NCBI RefSeq assembly: GCF_010977555.1
Contig: NZ_CP048815.1
Span: 4,642,501-4,706,500, forward strand
DNA length: 64,000 bases
Direction: 5' to 3'
Source of the DNA: Caulobacter rhizosphaerae
GTDB lineage: Bacteria; Pseudomonadota; Alphaproteobacteria; Caulobacterales; Caulobacteraceae
The notes under the pieces are model-generated. The model had not been told where the DNA came from, searched no databases, and was given only the letters and a program-made list of their open reading frames with translations. Positions 60,841 to 64,000 of the stretch are shown here, piece after piece. The position numbers were made by a program, and so were the translations under genes. How positions within the stretch are numbered: the first letter of the stretch is position 1; the number at the start of each line of letters is the position of its first letter.

Positions 60841-63108
60841 CTACCCGTCCAGCGCCGCCTCGATCCGGCACACGACCCCGTCCGGTTTGAAGTCGATCCG
60901 CGCCTCGCCCGACAGCTCCGCCGCCAGGCCGCGCTCGATCAGTCGCGAGCCGAAGCCCCGCCGGGTCGGCGGCTGGACCGGCGGCCCGCCGGTCTCGGTC
61001 CAGGTCAGGACCAGGCGGGGCTGGGCGGGGCCCGGGACCACGGTCCAGGCGATCCGCACCTGGCCCTGCGGCGTCGACAGCGCCCCGTACTTGACGGCGT
61101 TGGTCGCCAACTCGTGCAGCACCATCGATAGCGACAGGGCCATCCGCGGCGACAGCCGCACCAGCTGGCCGATGATCGCGAACCGCTCGGGCCCGCCGTG
61201 CAGCACCTCCAGCCGGTTCAGCAGGTCCAGCAGGTCGGCGCCTTCCCAGTTCTCGCGGGTCAGCAGGTCGTGGGCCTCGGCCAGGGCGACGATGCGGGCC
61301 GAGAACGCCTCCAGAGCCTGGGGCAGGGAGCGGGCGGCGTGGAAGGTCTGGGCGGCGATCGCCTGGATCGTGGCCAGCGAGTTCTTCACCCGATGGTTCA
61401 GCTCGTTGACCAGCAGCCGCAGGTGCAGCTCGGCCCGTTTGCGCTCGGTGATGTCGACCGTGGCGCCGACCACGCGGGTCGGCCTGCCCGCCTCGTCGAA
61501 GAAGCCCCGCCCCTTGGCCGAGATCCAGCGCTCCAGGCCGTCGTCGCGGCCGATCGTGCGATACTCGACGTCGATGTCGGCGCGCAGGGCCGGGTTCATC
61601 GCCGCCAGCAAGGCCTGGCGCGTGGCCTCGCGGTCCTCGGGGTGCATGGCGGCGTAGAAGTCGTCCAGCCCGACCTCCGCCCCGGGGGTGATGCCGAACA
61701 TGTCGTACCCGCGGTCCGACCAGCGCAAATGGCGCTTGCGAACGTCGAAGTCCCAGGTGCCGACATTGCCGGCGTCCAGGGCCAGGGCCATGGTCGCCTC
61801 GCGCAGCACCTGGTCGGCCTCGGCCTCCTTGCGCTCGGTCACGTCGGAAACCACGCCGACGAAGCGCACGCACTGGCCCTCGTGGAAGAAGGCGCGGCCG
61901 AACGTCTCGATCCAGCGGGTCGCCCCGTCGCGATCGCGCCGGATCCGATATTCGCGGTTGATCGTATTGTCGCTGGCCGGATCCAGGGCGCCCCGCACGG
62001 CGTCCATCAGGGCCGGCAGGTCGTCGGGGTGGACCAGACGTTCGAAGGCCTCGGGCGGGTTCTCGATCACGCCGCCCGGCAGGCCGTAGATCTCGCGGCA
62101 GCGCTTGTCCCAGAAGCGCTCGCCGGTCTGGGGATTGTGGTCCCAGCGGCCCAGGCCCGCGGCGTCGACGGCGATGCGCAGGTCAGCCTGAGCGGCTTCG
62201 AGGGCCTGCTCGGTGCGCTTGCGCCCGGTGATGTCGACCATTACCCCGCGATGACGGACGGCCCAGCCCTTGGCGTCACGCTCGACCCGGCCGCGGGTCT
62301 GCACCCATTTGACCGAGCCGTCGGCCTGGATCAGCCGGTACTCCTCCAGGAACTCGCTGGTGGTCTTCAGGCTGGTTCGGCCCGACCTGAGCAGCCGGTC
62401 GAAATCGTCGGGATGCAGAGCCTTGGTGAATTCGGACAGTGGCGCGCCCTGAGCCGCCCGCTCCGGATCGACATTGTGGAACACTGCGTAACGGGCGTCG
62501 GCATAGACCTTGTCGGCGACGATGTCCCAGTCCCAGGTGCCCACCCCGCTGGCCGCCTGCAGGGCCAGTTGATAGCGCTCCTCGCTGGCCCGCAGCGCCT
62601 GTTCGGTCCGCACCTTCCGCGTGACATCGGTCAGGGCGATCAGCACCCCGCCGACACCCGAGGGCGCGGCCGCGTCGGGCATCGGGCTGAGGCGGATGGT
62701 GAAATAGCCCTCGCTGACCGAGCCGTCCGGATGGGTGGTCGAGAGCGGCAGCTCCTCGATGATCGCGCCGCCGCTGGCGCCCGCCAGGACGGCGCGCTCC
62801 GGCTCCTCGGACTCGGCGGCCGAGGTGGGCGGGGCCTCGGCGAAGGTCTTGCCAAGGACGCGGGGATGGCGCTCGCCCAGCATCGGCGCATAGGCGTCGT
62901 TATAGATCAGCACCAGCTCGGGGCCCCAGCGCAGGGCGCTGGGAAACCGGCTGGCGACGATCATGTCGACAGCGAAGCTCAGGCTGGGCGACCAGGCGGC
63001 GCGTGATCCGAGCGGCGTCGCCGCCCAGTCGAACGCGTCGATCCGCTCTCGCATTTCGCCCGGCGCGGACGTCCCGACGACGAGCCCCCGATCACGGGTG
63101 TTCACCAT
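60841..63108 (-). CDS. HWE-family sensor histidine kinase with multiple PAS domains
   Basis: 755 residues from ATG 63108 (AAGGAAC 7 bases upstream); the frame continues into the preceding gap but those residues are not protein-like. There are no transmembrane helices, so the sensor is cytoplasmic. An N-terminal PAS-like domain (about 30-165, 'LIYNDAYAPMLGERHP') is followed by three PAS/PAC units (about 170-295, 300-425, 430-550), each ending in a 'DVTxRK/DITxRK' PAC-type motif. The HWE catalytic region starts with His572 in 'LVNELNHRVKNSLA' and has 'LHELATNAVKYGAL' and 'LTWTETGGP' giving the Trp-x-Glu that names the family. Such kinases often act in light, redox or general stress signalling. 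No regulator is adjacent. Confidence 0.93.
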   Translation of the reverse strand: MVNTRDRGLVVGTSAPGEMRERIDAFDWAATPLGSRAAWSPSLSFAVDMIVASRFPSALRWGPELVLIYNDAYAPMLGERHPRVLGKTFAEAPPTSAAESEEPERAVLAGASGGAIIEELPLSTTHPDGSVSEGYFTIRLSPMPDAAAPSGVGGVLIALTDVTRKVRTEQALRASEERYQLALQAASGVGTWDWDIVADKVYADARYAVFHNVDPERAAQGAPLSEFTKALHPDDFDRLLRSGRTSLKTTSEFLEEYRLIQADGSVKWVQTRGRVERDAKGWAVRHRGVMVDITGRKRTEQALEAAQADLRIAVDAAGLGRWDHNPQTGERFWDKRCREIYGLPGGVIENPPEAFERLVHPDDLPALMDAVRGALDPASDNTINREYRIRRDRDGATRWIETFGRAFFHEGQCVRFVGVVSDVTERKEAEADQVLREATMALALDAGNVGTWDFDVRKRHLRWSDRGYDMFGITPGAEVGLDDFYAAMHPEDREATRQALLAAMNPALRADIDVEYRTIGRDDGLERWISAKGRGFFDEAGRPTRVVGATVDITERKRAELHLRLLVNELNHRVKNSLATIQAIAAQTFHAARSLPQALEAFSARIVALAEAHDLLTRENWEGADLLDLLNRLEVLHGGPERFAIIGQLVRLSPRMALSLSMVLHELATNAVKYGALSTPQGQVRIAWTVVPGPAQPRLVLTWTETGGPPVQPPTRRGFGSRLIERGLAAELSGEARIDFKPDGVVCRIEAALDG

Positions 63109-63272
63109 GCCCGTGTTCCTTCCCGACCGCGACAACGGCCAAGGTGCAGCAGACCTCATGGCCGGCGAGGTTTCAAGCACGGCGCGGCGACTTGGCCTTC
63201 CACGCGCCGAAAAAGCGGCCGATTCCACCTCCGATGACGAAAACAGTCGAGATTTCATCCGGTTGCCGTCGG

Positions 63273-64000
63273 CTAGCCGACAGTCGGCCTCGGGGCCCGG
63301 TCGCTGCGCCACGCCACCCAGGCCGCGCCCAGCAGCACCGTCGCGGCGATCAGGCCCGAGGTCCGCAAGCCGGCGGCGATCCGGTCCGGCCCGCCGGTCG
63401 CCAGGGCGCCCATCACCGCAACGCCAGCCGCGCCCGCGGCCTGGCGACAGGCGTTCAGCACGCCCGAGGCCGCGCCCGAGACGTGACGGTCGACGTTGGC
63501 CAGCAAGGCGCTGGTCATGGCGGGCACCGCCGTGCCCATGCCCGCCGGAATCAGCAGGAAGCCCGGGATCATCAGCCCGTAGGGCGTGGACGGCGACAGC
63601 CGGCTGGTCAGGGCGTAGCCGATCGCGGCCACCAGCACGCCGCCGGCCATGGTCCGCGCCGGACCGAACCGGTGGGCGACCCGCCCGCTCAGCAGGTTGG
63701 AGACGATGAAGGTCGCCGTCAGGGGCAGGAAGGCCAGGCCCGCCTGCACGACGTCGTACCCCGCCGAGCGCTGCAGGAAGAGACCCAGCACGAAAATCAC
63801 GCCGTAATAGGTGAAGTTGACGCCGACCCCGATCACCACCGCAGACCAGACCATGCGGCTCCGGAACACCGCCAGCGGCACGGCGGGGTGCGGGCTGCGG
63901 ATCTCCACCCACAGGAAGGCCGCCGCCGCCGCCATGCCGACGACCAGGGCGCTGGCCACCAGGAGATCCCCCCAGCCGCGATGGCCGCCCTCGATCACCG
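63273..64000 (-). CDS. MFS transporter, DHA2-like, C-terminal part (5' end outside window)
   Basis: The frame is open to the last base, so the N-terminal half is missing; about 242 residues are visible. They start inside a loop ('IEGGHRGWGDLL') and contain about seven transmembrane segments, for example 'LLVASALVVGMAAAAAFLWV' and 'WSAVVIGVGVNFTYYGVIFV'. The 'NVDRHVSGAASGVLNACRQA' motif is typical of DHA2 (14-helix) drug exporters of the QacA/EmrB group. A multidrug or solvent efflux function is likely in general, with no specific substrate. A perfect 14-bp palindrome GTCGGCTAGCCGAC (63268-63281) spans its stop codon. Confidence 0.88.
   Translation of the reverse strand, partial: VIEGGHRGWGDLLVASALVVGMAAAAAFLWVEIRSPHPAVPLAVFRSRMVWSAVVIGVGVNFTYYGVIFVLGLFLQRSAGYDVVQAGLAFLPLTATFIVSNLLSGRVAHRFGPARTMAGGVLVAAIGYALTSRLSPSTPYGLMIPGFLLIPAGMGTAVPAMTSALLANVDRHVSGAASGVLNACRQAAGAAGVAVMGALATGGPDRIAAGLRTSGLIAATVLLGAAWVAWRSDRAPRPTVG

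Overview
The window is 64 kb of very GC-rich chromosomal DNA with dense genes, ATGA/GTGA overlaps and four complete plus one partial TonB-dependent receptor (TBDR) genes. Receptors starting with an 'AEDIGKxPD' plug motif, SapC/cupin/tryptophan-halogenase clusters, an HWE-family kinase and a FecI/FecR system all point to an alphaproteobacterium of the Caulobacteraceae, most likely Caulobacter or a close relative. This is inferred from gene families; no rRNA or tRNA gene is present. I saw no insertion sequence, prophage or CRISPR array.

Layout. (1) 1-8.6 kb: pectin side-chain cluster: the 3' end of a TBDR, a Tat-exported GH2 glycosidase, a convergent SGNH/GDSL esterase and a divergent YetA/PL26-like exo-rhamnogalacturonan lyase. 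(2) 8.7-17.6 kb: an autotransporter with acidic Asp-rich inserts, followed 2 nt later by an OmpR-type regulator; an MpaB-like oxygenase divergent from a TetR regulator; then a second OmpR regulator overlapping a histidine kinase with a proline-rich periplasmic region. (3) 17.6-27.4 kb, all on the minus strand: polysaccharide deacetylase, carboxylesterase, TBDR, SapC, cupin-8 and tryptophan halogenase, with three LacI-type operator matches that could make this one regulon. (4) 27.6-33.7 kb: FecI sigma factor, FecR anti-sigma factor, STN-domain TBDR and periplasmic trehalase. (5) 33.7-42.7 kb: an orphan hybrid kinase, then dctD-dctB divergent from dctA and a porin. (6) 42.9-47.9 kb: TBDR followed by GH42 beta-galactosidase. 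(7) 48.3-58.1 kb: TBDR, phospholipase C, a catalase-like/LodA fusion and LodB, all in one direction, with a divergent DeoR/GlpR regulator. (8) 58.2-64 kb: ABC-2 type exporter, a small membrane protein, an HWE kinase and a DHA2-type MFS transporter cut by the window edge.

The main theme is scavenging: an outer-membrane receptor is paired with secreted or periplasmic enzymes that degrade its ligand (pectin and galactan pieces, galactosides, trehalose, phospholipids), plus a dicarboxylate uptake route under two-component control.

Two observations stand out. First, a 983-residue protein joins a complete catalase-like domain to a LodA/GoxA quinone-cofactor oxidase and lies in a four-gene run with a TBDR and a phospholipase C. 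Second, nearly every transporter or receptor gene that is followed by a co-oriented gene carries a strong stem-loop in the short gap between them, which suggests a shared way of expressing the receptor more strongly than the enzyme behind it.
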